Positions 28,350 through 36,840 of a DNA stretch of 64,000 bases are shown in pieces. The position numbers were made by a program, and so were the translations under genes. The notes beneath the pieces are model-generated. The model worked only from the letters and a program-made list of their open reading frames with translations, did not search any database and was not told the origin of the DNA. Origin of the DNA: Planotetraspora sp. A-T 1434. GTDB taxonomy: Bacteria > Actinomycetota > Actinomycetes > Streptosporangiales > Streptosporangiaceae. The stretch spans positions 62,001 through 126,000 of the forward strand of contig NZ_JAOEGB010000010.1 of NCBI RefSeq assembly GCF_025420585.1, written 5' to 3'. How positions within the stretch are numbered: the stretch's first letter is position 1; every line of letters begins with the position of its first letter.

Positions 28350-29093
28350 ATGGGTAGCGCCGTCCTCTATCTCGCCATCGTCGTCATGTGGTTGAGCGTC
28401 CTGCTGCCGATGTGGCTGCGCAGGGACCGTCACGTCAACGACGACCTCTACGACGACCAACCGGCCGAGGCGGACACGGTCGTCGACGGACCGCCCGAGG
28501 ACCGCTCCAACGCCGCACCGGAGGAGCAGTCCTCGGCGTCCACGCCCACGTCCACCACCCTTGGCGCATCCGTCACAGGGTCTGTGGCGCGGTCTCCGAG
28601 CGGGAGTGGGTTTCCGGCCGGGGGTGCCTCGGGAGCCGGTGAGGGGAGCTCCGCCGCGGCTGACGATGGGGGCGGCACCGCTCCTGTCGCCGCCGAGGGC
28701 GAGAGCGCGGCGCCGGCGGGGCCTCGCCGTACCCAGGCGCGGCGGCGGGCCACCATCGTGGCCCGCCGGCGCAGGCGGCTTCTGTGGAGCATCCTGCTCC
28801 TCCTGGCGTCCGTGGTGACGGCCGCCGTCCGGGTCGTGCCCTGGTGGGGCGTGACCCCCTCGGGCGTGCTCCTGGTGGCCTATGTCGCCGTCCTGCGCGT
28901 CGCCGTACGGGTCGACAGGGAGCAGCGGGAGAAGGCGGCTCGGGCGCGGGCGGAGCACCTGCGCAGGGCGCGGCAGCGCCGCCGCGCCCTGGCGGCCATG
29001 GCGCGCGAGGCCGAGATCATCCAGTTCGAGGCACGCAAGCGCGCCCAGGTCTTCGACCAGTACGCCGACGGACGCCGCGCGGTGGGGGACTGA
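28350..29093 (+). CDS. glpR: Divisome membrane protein SepX/GlpR
   Basis: ATG 28350 follows GGAGGTGG. The 247-residue protein has an N-terminal transmembrane helix (residues 5-22, VLYLAIVVMWLSVLLPMWL). A long acidic Ser/Pro/Ala linker follows, then a pair of membrane helices around 148-190 (LLWSILLLLASVVTAAVRVV, GVLLVAYVAVLRVAV). The C-terminus is a basic coiled helix (REQREKAARARAEHLRRARQ). The architecture and location match SepX/GlpR, the receptor of Glp at division sites in actinobacteria. Experimental knowledge comes from Streptomyces and Corynebacterium. Confidence 0.85.
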   Translation: MGSAVLYLAIVVMWLSVLLPMWLRRDRHVNDDLYDDQPAEADTVVDGPPEDRSNAAPEEQSSASTPTSTTLGASVTGSVARSPSGSGFPAGGASGAGEGSSAAADDGGGTAPVAAEGESAAPAGPRRTQARRRATIVARRRRRLLWSILLLLASVVTAAVRVVPWWGVTPSGVLLVAYVAVLRVAVRVDREQREKAARARAEHLRRARQRRRALAAMAREAEIIQFEARKRAQVFDQYADGRRAVGD

Positions 29094-29142
29094 CGGGATG
29101 GCGCGAGGAGCCCCAAGAGTTTGCTAACCTAGTCGAGTCGTT

Positions 29143-29219
29143 GGGGCTATAGCGCAGTCCGGTAGCGCACTTCGTTCGCATCGAAGGGGTCTGGGGTTCA
29201 AATCCCCATAGCTCCACCA
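29143..29219 (+). tRNA. tRNA-Ala (anticodon CGC), CCA encoded
   Basis: The acceptor arm GGGGCTA/TAGCTCC contains the G3:U70 identity pair of tRNA-Ala. The anticodon stem CTTCG/CGAAG encloses TTCGCAT with CGC. The T arm is TGGGGTTCAAATCCCCA. The CCA end is at 29217-29219. Its 3' half is part of the 92-bp repeat that also occurs at 32025. Confidence 0.95.
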
Positions 29220-29266
29220 ACGTCAGAGCCCGGTTCCGATCACGGAGCCGGGCTCTTTTGATCTTC
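29175..29266. repeat. Attachment-site direct repeat, tRNA-proximal copy
   Basis: 92 bp identical to 32025-32116, from the anticodon loop (TTCGCATCG) through the terminator to ATCTTC. Confidence 0.95.
29225..29260 (+). terminator. Rho-independent terminator of tRNA-Ala
   Basis: AGCCCGGTTCCG and CGGAGCCGGGCT form a 12-bp stem (one G-U) with an ATCA loop followed by CTTTT. An identical copy lies at 32075-32110 within the second repeat. Confidence 0.9.
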
Positions 29267-29267
29267 C

Positions 29268-29286
29268 GAGTGACTAACTGAGTGAC
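29268..29286. repeat. Short motif GAGTGACnAACTGAGTGAC, copy 1
   Basis: This 19-bp sequence recurs at 30748-30766 and 31908-31926 with only the central base changing. It lies immediately inside the attachment repeat and overlaps the integrase stop. It could be an accessory (arm-type) recombinase site. Confidence 0.7.
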
Positions 29287-29770
29287 TACGACTTGAAGAG
29301 GTCATCCATCGCCTCAGCCCCTTCCAGCAGGACCGGACGGAGCTGCTTCCGATAGACCGTCTCGGTGACCTTCGTGTTGCTGTGGCCCACCAGGCGAGAG
29401 ATGTACTCGATCGGCACTCCACTGGCCGACAGCAGCGAGACGAAGCTGTGCCGCATCTCCCGGGGCGTCCATTCCTTCCGTTCAGCCCTGCCTTCTTGAC
29501 GACCTTACGGAAGGCCCGCCGTACGTTGTGCGAGTCGAGGGGGGTTCCGACCGCGGAGGCGAAGACGAGGCCGTGATCCTGCCATCGGGAGCCAGCGGCT
29601 TTGCGGGCGACGGCCTGCCGCTCACGATGAGCTGTGAGCGCTTCCGCGCAAAGCTTTGGCATGGCGAGCGTCCGGCGGGACTTCTCGGTTTTGGTGTCCC
29701 CGCCAGCCCTGACTGACCGCCACACCATGATTGACGGCGGCTCACCCTCCAGATCCGCGACCGAAGGGGC
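29286..29770 (-). pseudogene. Tyrosine recombinase, C-terminal part with a frameshift
   Basis: The minus-strand frame gives MVWRSVRAGGDTKTEKSRRT, then HGLVFASAVGTPLDSHNVRR and FRKVVKKAGLN. A 1-nt shift near 29488 is needed to continue EWTPREMRHSFVSLLSASGV, then YISRLVGHSNTKVTETVYRK (catalytic His and Tyr region), ending at the TAG at 29288-29286. The N-terminal domain and first catalytic Arg are missing. This is the C-terminal half of the integrase that would act at the adjacent attachment repeat. It is inactive as sequenced. Confidence 0.8.
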
Positions 29771-30196
29771 GACGCTGGCGAGGAGAAGGGAAAGGAAGAG
29801 CGAGGAGGAGGCGGGAGGTGCAAGGGAAGACCTTGGGGCGCTGCGGCTCCGGGATGATCGCGATTCACAGGCGACAGGCGCATCAGTGGTTGAGGTAGGA
29901 GCCCTGATCTTCCCGCCCGCCATCGACCCGGGCAGAGCCCAGCAGACCGACTCCTACAGGTCAAGCCCGGCTGTGCAGGCAGGGCAACCAGTGCATGAGG
30001 AAGTCCACCGGGAACATGAACACGCGAAGCCGAGCTTGACCCTCCGTCGCCGGCCCGCTGCCCCTCCGGGGCGGGTCGAAGGCAGACGGGAAGATCAGGG
30101 CAGGGAAAGATGTGCTGGCCGCACAGGGGACTTTCAGGGCACAGCGCTCCGGCAAGTGGCGACAGGCACTGTCAAGGGACAGCAGCGTTTCCGAGG
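29771..30196. other. Interval within the element without a recognisable gene
   Basis: About 425 bp where the integrase N-terminus would be expected. Frames are open on both strands, but none has a credible start or family motif. It probably holds rearranged integrase-upstream sequence. Confidence 0.4.
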
Positions 30197-30718
30197 TCAG
30201 AGCTGATCCAGCCCACTCTCTCGATCGCTCATGACGACTGTCCTCCGGCGTTTGTTGCGATCTAGGTCGCTCCGCATGCAATGGCGCAACTCCGCAAATC
30301 GGTTCGCCCATTGATCCTGAGCGGCACGGTAGGCCGGGTCATCGTGTGTGCCTCCTCCGCCTTCCACAAGATCGCGCAGGCTTCTCAGAGCATTGAATGC
30401 AGAGGTGGATGCCTCGATGACCTCGTCTGGTGCGAACAGTGCAACCTGGTACCGCATCTCATACGCTTTGGCATCCTTGAAGGCATCGAAAGCCAAGCGA
30501 GCCCTATCGTCAACGGATGCCATCGAATACCGAGCGGCGACTCGAAGGTTATGCCGCGTCAGAGACAGTGCTGCAAGGTAGTCCCCATATGCCTGACGTT
30601 TGATAGCACGGTCGCCTTCTCGTTGGCTGCGACTTGCCCGTGTCCAGTCAGCAACAAGCGTTGCGCCGACGCCAATCACGGCGCCAAGTATCGTGCTTAG
30701 TAATGGTATCCAGTCCAT
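30197..30718 (-). CDS. Hypothetical single-pass membrane protein in the element
   Basis: The 173-residue protein starts at ATG 30718, chosen because an N-terminal helix follows at once (WIPLLSTILGAVIGVGATLV); a longer start at 30781 exists. The remainder is a charged helical cytoplasmic domain (RASRSQREGDRAIKRQAYGD, RYQVALFAPDEVIEAST). The N-anchored helical layout is common in mobile-element genes of unknown role. No family is assigned. Confidence 0.55.
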   Translation of the reverse strand: MDWIPLLSTILGAVIGVGATLVADWTRASRSQREGDRAIKRQAYGDYLAALSLTRHNLRVAARYSMASVDDRARLAFDAFKDAKAYEMRYQVALFAPDEVIEASTSAFNALRSLRDLVEGGGGTHDDPAYRAAQDQWANRFAELRHCMRSDLDRNKRRRTVVMSDRESGLDQL

Positions 30719-30747
30719 CTTAGAAAGATTACTGGCTGGTTCCTCGT

Positions 30748-30766
30748 GAGTGACGAACTGAGTGAC
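30748..30766. repeat. Short motif GAGTGACnAACTGAGTGAC, copy 2
   Basis: Central copy of the 19-bp motif. The following about 70 bp (to near 30835) also resemble the sequence after copy 3 at 31908, including GAACATCAGCGAAC and TTTGAGCAG-GTCAACC, so a roughly 85-bp imperfect direct repeat is present. Confidence 0.7.
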
Positions 30767-30960
30767 AACCGCCGCGAACATCAGCGAACTTCAGCGAGCA
30801 GTAACGGTCCATTTGAGCAGGTCAACCGCGACAACAGCACACGTCGAGGTATCCGCGCCTTGGCTTTGGGAGCAAGGAGTGATCACATGGTGGTCATGGT
30901 GCCTACGATGATGTGATGGGCTTGGGTAGGGGGAAGACGGAACACGCCGGCGCACGTGAC

Positions 30961-31119
30961 ATGAGCCGGAAGCATGGACACTGGGGGCTCACCGAGGAAG
31001 CGAAAGCTTGGGCCAGCAAAGCTCGTCGGCGCGATGAGAAGGAGGAGCTGAAGGCCGCGGTCGTCGAAATGGCGGACGGTGAGCCTGCGTGTGAACCCTC
31101 TTCGGAGGAAGATCACTAG
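30961..31119 (+). CDS. Small charged hypothetical protein
   Basis: 52 residues from ATG 30961 (or 68 from an upstream start at 30913). The sequence is basic then acidic (MSRKHGHWGLTEEAKAWASK, KARRRDEKEELKAAVVEM) and mostly helical. No strong ribosome site is visible. It is a possible element-encoded DNA-binding or excision-type small protein, but this is unproven. Confidence 0.35.
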   Translation: MSRKHGHWGLTEEAKAWASKARRRDEKEELKAAVVEMADGEPACEPSSEEDH

Positions 31120-31351
31120 GGCACATCCAGGGCACACGGCACCGGCAGACGGCCGAAACCAGTGTCAAACGACGGAAGTGTTCTTCCAGGTCGCGCCCCC
31201 TGCTCCTGCTTCCAATGCAGGTCACGGACATGCGCAATTAGAACCCGGCCTACAGGCCGACTCGGCCGCCGCCTGTCTGCCGTGTCGCCCACGAGCGCAA
31301 GAAGCGGACAGCCGCCGTGAACTTTTCCGTTGGCGCGCGCGTTGTCACGGC

Positions 31352-31909
31352 ATGGTCACCTGGTTTCCTGCCGGGTACTTCCGGCGTCACGTACTCCCAT
31401 TACTCGGCATCGGCCTTCCGTTGCTCGCACTGTCGATCTGGTTGTACGCCGACCAAGCCTCATTCGCGCGCCGCGCCATCGTCACGACCGGCACGGTGCA
31501 GGAGGTACTGCGGGGCGCACCGATCTATCGCGATGACGGACAGACGTCCGTCAGGATTAATGGCCGGGTGCGCTACACAGCGAACAATGTGGAGATCGTT
31601 AGCGTGGTTCCTCTGGGCTCCTGCGGCGGGGGGTTGGCCGCCACGTGCGTATCCTCGAAAGCTGGCGACACGATCAAGGTGGCGTACGACCCAACCGATG
31701 TCGGTCGGGCGAAAGTCGTTCCATGGAGCGGCCTGCCCATGTGGCCGGTGCCGCATGTCTTGATCTGGGCCACGGCTTTGATCAGCCTGGTCTGCCTCGT
31801 AGCGGCAGGGATCAACGTGGGGGCAGTGCGGCCCATTCGTCCGCTGAACGCGAGACGACACGATGGGCGTTCACACCACAGCGATAGCCCAGACGACCGC
31901 AAGGCGTGA
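31352..31909 (+). CDS. DUF3592-like two-helix membrane protein
   Basis: 185 residues from ATG 31352. A transmembrane helix lies at residues 12-30 (VLPLLGIGLPLLALSIWLYA) and a second near 128-150 (VLIWATALISLVCLVAAGIN). The loop between carries VTTGTVQEVLRG, RVRYTANNVE and GDTIKVAYDPTDVGRAKV, resembling the DUF3592 pattern. It is the last gene before the distal attachment repeat. Function unknown. Confidence 0.55.
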   Translation: MVTWFPAGYFRRHVLPLLGIGLPLLALSIWLYADQASFARRAIVTTGTVQEVLRGAPIYRDDGQTSVRINGRVRYTANNVEIVSVVPLGSCGGGLAATCVSSKAGDTIKVAYDPTDVGRAKVVPWSGLPMWPVPHVLIWATALISLVCLVAAGINVGAVRPIRPLNARRHDGRSHHSDSPDDRKA

Positions 31910-31926
31910 GTGACCAACTGAGTGAC
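31908..31926. repeat. Short motif GAGTGACnAACTGAGTGAC, copy 3
   Basis: It lies about 100 bp inside the distal attachment repeat and begins at the stop of the preceding gene. It is followed by the degenerate copy of the sequence after copy 2. Confidence 0.7.
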
Positions 31927-32024
31927 GACAGCCGTGAGCGACCTCGAACATCAGCGAACCACGCTGGACAGTTTGAGCAGATCAACCAGCACTTCTGTGC
32001 ACCTTGGAGCATCGCCGAATTGGC

Positions 32025-32116
32025 TTCGCATCGAAGGGGTCTGGGGTTCAAATCCCCATAGCTCCACCAACGTCAGAGCCCGGTTCCGATCACGGAGCCG
32101 GGCTCTTTTGATCTTC
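32025..32116. repeat. Attachment-site direct repeat, distal copy
   Basis: Identical over 92 bp to 29175-29266. It contains a tRNA-Ala 3' half without a 5' half, and a second copy of the terminator. Confidence 0.95.
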
Positions 32117-32394
32117 TGCCCGCCGGGGGTGAGATCGGCGAAGGGGGCTGTTTTCCTGAGCTGCTCTCGGGAACACCGCGGGGGATCGAGTGAGGCGATG
32201 CACAGCGCAGCCCGGTTGCCATCACGGCCCGCACTCCCACGGAGGCACACGGACACAGAGGTCTACCAGTTGGACCGCGGCTGTGGCTTTTACCCTCAGC
32301 CGGGGCGGAACGGGAGCGCTCTCGCGGTGTTCCTGGGATGGTTTTCTCTGCTCATGGCGCTGAGGTCGGGCCTGACCCTACGTCGCTGGCGCCA

Positions 32395-32943
32395 TCAGGC
32401 GTCGAGGTCGCGGAGCCCGACGGCGTCGTGACCCCAGAACGGCTCGGAGTAGACCAGCGTCCCCGTCATCCACGGCTCGTACGCCGGAAGCCTGATCACC
32501 TGAAAGGCGGCATCGGGGATGCGTAGTGACGGCTTGCGGAAGCCCAAATCGGCCCCGGGGGTGAACCCGAAGCGGAAGTAGTAGCCGGGGTCGCCTTCCA
32601 GGAAGACGAGGGGGCTCTCCCCGTCGGTGAGAGTCGCGAGCCCGGCGCGGACCAGGGCCGAGCCGATGCCCTGCCGCTGGCGCTCGGGCAGCACGCCCAG
32701 CGGGCTGAGCACCCGCACGTCGACCAGTCGCCGCGGGGCATCGAGCAGGCTGCGGGTGAACATGACGTGCCCGACGACCTGCCCGGCGTCCTCGGCCACG
32801 AGCGCGAACCCCCCGCCGGAGCGGATCCCGTCGCGCAGGGTGTCGACCAGATCGGCCACGATTCCGCCGTGGTCGCCGAACGCTCGCAGATGGACGTGAC
32901 GCACGGCGCCCGCGTCGTCCGGCCGCTCTTCTCGAAGCTCCAC
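32395..32943 (-). CDS. GNAT N-acetyltransferase
   Basis: A 182-residue single-domain GNAT: MELREERPDDAGAVRHVHL, then VVGHVMFTRSLLD, SPLGVLPERQRQGIGSALV (acetyl-CoA Q/R-x-x-G-x-G loop) and LEGDPGYYFRFGFTPG. This YhbS-like layout (LG-VLP-x-xQ, GDPxYYxRFGF) is typical of small acetyltransferases of unknown substrate. It is the first chromosomal gene after the integrative element. Confidence 0.88.
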   Translation of the reverse strand: MELREERPDDAGAVRHVHLRAFGDHGGIVADLVDTLRDGIRSGGGFALVAEDAGQVVGHVMFTRSLLDAPRRLVDVRVLSPLGVLPERQRQGIGSALVRAGLATLTDGESPLVFLEGDPGYYFRFGFTPGADLGFRKPSLRIPDAAFQVIRLPAYEPWMTGTLVYSEPFWGHDAVGLRDLDA

Positions 32944-33253
32944 CCCCGCAGGCTAAACGGTCTGTCCCGTCGCCGGCATCCTTTTTCACCCGCCTGCCCC
33001 GCGGCTGGTATCGACGGCGAGGCGCAGCGTGAGACCGGCATGGCTGTACAGCAGCCCATACAGCAAGGCCGCCACCTTGTAATCAGAAGGTCGTGCAGCG
33101 ACCAACAGCGTGCCAATGCAGACGAGGGCGAATACTGCTCGCCGCACTCTTTAGTTTAGGAAGATCCACTCCCACCTGGAGAAGTGTCTGTGTCGCGCCT
33201 GGATGCCCAAGAAGCGTTGTAGTCGGCTGAGGCTCACCATGATTCGGCCCTCT
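32944..33253. other. Intergenic stretch without a supported gene
   Basis: About 310 bp. Only a 29-codon minus-strand frame near 33241-33155 has a start (ATG GTG AGC); no homology is recognised. Confidence 0.4.
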
Positions 33254-33894
33254 CTACTTCACGATGACCGTCCACTCCGCACTCATGCTGATGGTCCTGT
33301 CGTTTCCCCGAATAGACAGAGTATGTTCACCCTTGGCTAGAGGCTGGAGGTAGACCCAGAGGCCGCAGAGGTAAGTGTGGCTCTTGCCTGCTAAGCCGTC
33401 CAGGGGGTTGTCCTTCGCACCGGTGTATGTGATGTAGTCATTCTCCTCGCGCCCATAGGTGACCTCCCGCCCGTCCAGGACGACGTGACCTTCGGCATTT
33501 GCCATGAACGATTTGCACGCCTCCTTGTTCTCACCGGTGATGAAGTAGATCACTGGAAACGCGATGGGCCTGGTGGCCGGGATGGCACAGGTCCGTTTCC
33601 CGCCGAAGCTGCCAGAGAGGAACCACACGTCTTTGGGCTGGTTGCGGCCACAGAATCGCGCTGGTCCGAAGTTGGGGTTCGTTTCCGCAGGCTCTGACGT
33701 GCCCACGTCATCCATCGTCCTTGGACGTCAGGCGCGCGCCACAGCTCATCGCCCTTAATGGGTCCCACATTGCGGCACCCTGTGATCAGACCGATGATCA
33801 GCAAGAGTGTGAGGATATATCGACGGAAGTGGTCGCCTTCTCGCTCAACTGAGTACCCAGCGTTGAGGACTTGCTCACCACTGTGGGGGCGCAT
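33254..33894 (-). pseudogene. Putative lipoprotein with a probable frameshift
   Basis: The 5' frame from ATG 33894 encodes a signal peptide with lipobox (ILTLLLIIGLITGC), then NVGPIKGDELWRAPDVQ. Around 33725 that frame drifts. The overlapping frame starting at ATG 33715 (MDDVGTSEPAETNPNFGPAR) continues with CGRNQPKDVWFLSGSFGG, four Cys, and a beta-rich ending HTLSIRGNDRTISMSAEWTV. One inserted or deleted base would give a single lipoprotein of about 210 residues. Alternatively the second frame is a separate leaderless protein. No family is recognised. Confidence 0.5.
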
Positions 33895-33961
33895 GCCTGC
33901 ATCATGGCAGTGCGGTCCGACAAATGCCGTGCAGATCAGCGGCAAGCTGAGGTAACGACCA

Positions 33962-34942
33962 TCATGATGGTACGGATCCTTCTTTGAACTGGGCCCGGTT
34001 GAACCGGGCTCCCCAGTTGTGGATCTGGTCGAGCAATTCGGGCGGGCTGAGGACGCGAAACTCAGCGTCGAGCACGCCCAGCGCCATGGTCGGCCAGTCG
34101 AGGGAGTCGGCGGTCATGCGCATCCGGCAATGCTCGGCGTCAACCTTCTCGACTGTGCTCCACCTGCCGATCCGTTCGCGCACGATTTCGGCCGGGGCGT
34201 CGACCAGGACCTCCACCCGGTACGGGCGGGGCAAATTGTCCAGGCCGGCGCGGACGAACTCGGCGGCGTCGGCGGCGGGCAGGTCGCGGGGCCGGAACCG
34301 GGAGCCGGTGCCGTGTGGCTCGGTGAGCCGGTCGACCCGGAAGCTGCGCCAGTCGTGCCGGGTGAGGTCGTAGGCGACCAGGTACCAGCGGCGGCCGAGG
34401 CAGACCAGTCGATGCGGTTCGGTGTGCCGGTCGGTGTGGCGGCCGTCGGCGGCGGTGTAGGAGAAGCGGAGCTGTTCGCTGTCCCGGCAGGCCAGCGCGA
34501 CCGCGGTCAGCACGCCCGGGTCGACGCCCGCCCCGGCCGGGCCGTCCCAGCCGCCGGGCACGGTCATCGCGCGCAGCGCGTCGATCCGGCGCCGCAGCCG
34601 GGCCGGCATCACTTGCACCACCTTGGCCAGCACCCGCACCGAGGACTCGGCGATGCCCTCCACCGCACCCTGCGCGGCGGCCTGCAGTCCCACGGCCAGG
34701 GCGACGGCCTCCTCGTCGTCGATCACCAACGGCGGCAGTGCCGCGCCGGCGGCGAGCTGGTAGCCGCCGTCCACGCCGCGCTGCGCCTCGACCGGATAGC
34801 CCAGCTCGCGCAGCCGGTCGATGTCCCGGCGCAGGGTGCGGACCGAGACTTCCAGCCGCTCGGCCAGTTCGGCGCCCTGCCAGTACCGGTGAGTCTGAAG
34901 CAGGGACAGCAGCCGCAGCGTCCGGGCGCTGGTGTTCGCCAT
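33962..34942 (-). CDS. YafY-type HTH/WYL-domain transcriptional regulator
   Basis: The 326-residue protein has an N-terminal winged HTH (residues 1-60, HRYWQGAELAERLEVSVRTL, RRDIDRLRELGYPVE) and a WYL domain around 145-245 (LRFSYTAADGRHTDRHTEPH, LGRRWYLVAYDLTRHDWRSF with the WYL-equivalent WYLVAYD). The C-terminal WCX-like domain follows. It is divergent from a DinB gene with 95 bp between starts, so it probably controls that gene and itself, possibly through the dyad-like GGTCGC-N3-GTGACC at about 34967. Confidence 0.88.
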   Translation of the reverse strand: MANTSARTLRLLSLLQTHRYWQGAELAERLEVSVRTLRRDIDRLRELGYPVEAQRGVDGGYQLAAGAALPPLVIDDEEAVALAVGLQAAAQGAVEGIAESSVRVLAKVVQVMPARLRRRIDALRAMTVPGGWDGPAGAGVDPGVLTAVALACRDSEQLRFSYTAADGRHTDRHTEPHRLVCLGRRWYLVAYDLTRHDWRSFRVDRLTEPHGTGSRFRPRDLPAADAAEFVRAGLDNLPRPYRVEVLVDAPAEIVRERIGRWSTVEKVDAEHCRMRMTADSLDWPTMALGVLDAEFRVLSPPELLDQIHNWGARFNRAQFKEGSVPS

Positions 34943-35037
34943 GTTTAGAAGTCTTCCGCAATTCAGGTCGCAAAGTGACCGCTATTGCCACCAGTGTGGT
35001 CGTGACCGGCAGAACAGGACAACGGAAGGCAGAGATT

Positions 35038-35607
35038 ATGAGCGGGACCATGACCGTCAACGAGCTGACCACCCGGGACGCCGCCGACGCGCCGGCCGCC
35101 ACCGGTGAGCGCGCCGACCTGCTGGCGATGCTGGCCAAGCACCGGCACTTCCTGCGCTTCACCACCCGCGACCTCACCGACGAGCAGGCCGGGCGGCGGA
35201 CCACCGCCAGCGAGCTGTGCCTGGGCGGACTGATCAAGCACGTCGCGGCGGTCGAGCGGACCTGGGTGGACTTCATCCTGGACGGTCCGTCGGCGATGGG
35301 CGACTTCACCACCATGACCGAGGCCGACTGGACCCGGTGGGCCGACGAGTTCCGGCTGCTGCCCGGTGAGACGCTGGCCGGTGTGCTGGCCGGCTATGCC
35401 GAGGTGGCCCGCCGGACCGACGAGCTGGTCGCGACCCTGCCCGACCTGGACGCCACCCGGCCGCTGCCGAAAGCCCCGTGGTTCGAGGCCGACGCGCGAT
35501 GGTCGGCCCGCCGGGTGCTGATGCACATCCTGTCCGAGACCGCCCAGCACGCCGGACACGCCGACATCATCCGTGAGTCCCTGGACGGCGCCAAAAGCAT
35601 GGGCTGA
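35038..35607 (+). CDS. DinB-family protein
   Basis: A 189-residue four-helix DinB-fold protein: ADLLAMLAKHRHFLRFTTRD, then LGGLIKHVAAVERTWVDFIL with the first metal His, and ILSETAQHAGHADIIRESLD with two more His. The His triad binds Zn/Ni. Many actinobacterial members are mycothiol-dependent transferases. ATG 35038 or 35050 may be used. The gene is paired with the YafY-like regulator and is complete. Confidence 0.88.
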   Translation: MSGTMTVNELTTRDAADAPAATGERADLLAMLAKHRHFLRFTTRDLTDEQAGRRTTASELCLGGLIKHVAAVERTWVDFILDGPSAMGDFTTMTEADWTRWADEFRLLPGETLAGVLAGYAEVARRTDELVATLPDLDATRPLPKAPWFEADARWSARRVLMHILSETAQHAGHADIIRESLDGAKSMG

Positions 35608-35659
35608 CCAGCGGCGCCGCCAGAGCGTTCCCACGCTGATCCGCGCTGGAACGGCGACA

Positions 35660-35745
35660 TCCACGAGATACGGACGGCCTCGTCGCGCCCAACGAAAGCT
35701 TCGGCGGCTGGACCAAGACCTTCACCGCCCCCCGTACGGCTAAGC
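35660..35745 (+). pseudogene. Possible IstB-like ATPase C-terminal scrap
   Basis: One frame gives DGLVAPNESFGGWTKTFTAP, resembling the segment near the C-terminus of IstB-type transposition ATPases. It is only about 25 codons with no flanking IS features, so the assignment is weak. Confidence 0.25.
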
Positions 35746-35769
35746 CGGCGAACTGTACGTGCCCTCGGG

Positions 35770-36627
35770 TCAGTGGTGAACGGCGGCGCGGGTCAGGCGG
35801 CAGAGGTCAGCGGGGCGGAGGGCGTCGGAGCGGCGCCACAGCGCAGTGTCGATGCTGTCCGCCTGCCGTACGTGCTCGACCGCCGCAAGGCCATGCTGGT
35901 CCAGCAGAACAGACAGGTCCTCGGGAGTGAAGAAGGACAGCCAGGGCTCGCCGCGCTCAGCGGCGGCGGGGAGCGCGAAGTCCGCGTAGGCGCTGCCCCG
36001 CTCGTCCCGGAGGGCCGGAGGCAGGGCGTACTCCATGATCAGTTCCGTGCCGGGGGCCAAGCGGCGGATGGTGGCGAACGTCGCGGCGACCGCCTCACGG
36101 GTGAGGTACATGGACACCCCAAGCCAGCTCACCAGAGCGGGCCGGGACGGGTCGAAGCCCGCGGCGCTCAGGCCTGCCATCAGATCGTCGGTCTCGAAGT
36201 CCACAGGTGCGAAGGTCAGGCCGTCCGGGGCCGTGATGCCGGCGGCGTCGAGGAGGCCGCGCTTCCACCGTTGCGTGGCCGGATGGTCCACCTCGAAGAC
36301 CTCGACCCGGCCGATCATCCCGGAGCGATAGGCGAAGGTGTCGAGCCCCGCGCCGAGGATCACGTACTGCTCCAGGCCGTCGCGGGCCAGGTCGGCCAGG
36401 CGGCGTTCGGTGTAATGGCTCCGGGCTGTGACCTGGGCCCGAGTGCCCGAAAGGACGACGTGGTCGCCATGCGCCCGGTGATAGCCGATGAACTCCTCGG
36501 CCCGCTCGCCGAGCAGGGACGCCGCCACGGTGTCGCGAAAGATGAAGGGCTCCTGGTCCACCACGAGGTGGGCCGCGCGGGCGGCCGCCGCCATGAGCGC
36601 TGTCTGGCTGAGTTGCTCTTCGTGCAT
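35770..36627 (-). CDS. SAM-dependent methyltransferase, leucine carboxyl methyltransferase-like (TIGR00027 type)
   Basis: 285 residues; ATG 36627 follows AAAGGAACG. Family features are TALMAAAARAAHLVVDQEPF with FRD, then YVILGAGLDTFAYRSG (SAM loop), VFEVDHPATQRWKRGLL, and LVSWLGVSMYLTREAVAATF. The C-terminus has GEPWLSFFTPEDLSVLL. Such enzymes O-methylate small molecules in actinobacterial secondary metabolism; the substrate is unknown. The upstream 36628-36780 interval is notably A/T-rich and probably promoter-bearing, shared with the hydrolase gene. Confidence 0.87.
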   Translation of the reverse strand: MHEEQLSQTALMAAAARAAHLVVDQEPFIFRDTVAASLLGERAEEFIGYHRAHGDHVVLSGTRAQVTARSHYTERRLADLARDGLEQYVILGAGLDTFAYRSGMIGRVEVFEVDHPATQRWKRGLLDAAGITAPDGLTFAPVDFETDDLMAGLSAAGFDPSRPALVSWLGVSMYLTREAVAATFATIRRLAPGTELIMEYALPPALRDERGSAYADFALPAAAERGEPWLSFFTPEDLSVLLDQHGLAAVEHVRQADSIDTALWRRSDALRPADLCRLTRAAVHH

Positions 36628-36840
36628 AGCCGTCGTTCCTTTCTGATTACCGGGAACGACGATGCTAAATGCAAAAGAGTATTTCAGGGCTCCATCATAG
36701 CAAACCTAAATAAATTCCGAATCACTGATTGATGAATAAGGAATCACGGTTGTCATTAGTGTTTCTGTCGCATTGTCTGGCCCCCGGCCGGGCATGGCCG
36801 TCGTTCCCGGCGTTGTCGTAGGCGACTACTACGCTCAACG

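Larger units (their letters stand above)
29175..32116. mobile_element. Remnant of an integrative element in tRNA-Ala
   Basis: Two perfect 92-bp copies of the tRNA 3' half plus its terminator lie 2850 bp apart. The copy adjacent to the tRNA 5' half keeps the tRNA intact, as expected after site-specific integration. Inside are an integrase pseudogene reading toward the tRNA, three small unassigned genes and repeated short motifs. No replication or transfer gene is visible, so it is a decayed or minimal element. Confidence 0.88.

Noticed and set aside
29488-29488. Programmed frameshifting in the integrase
   Set aside because: No slippery heptamer or downstream hairpin was recognised, and the N-terminal half and first catalytic Arg are missing anyway, so decay is simpler.
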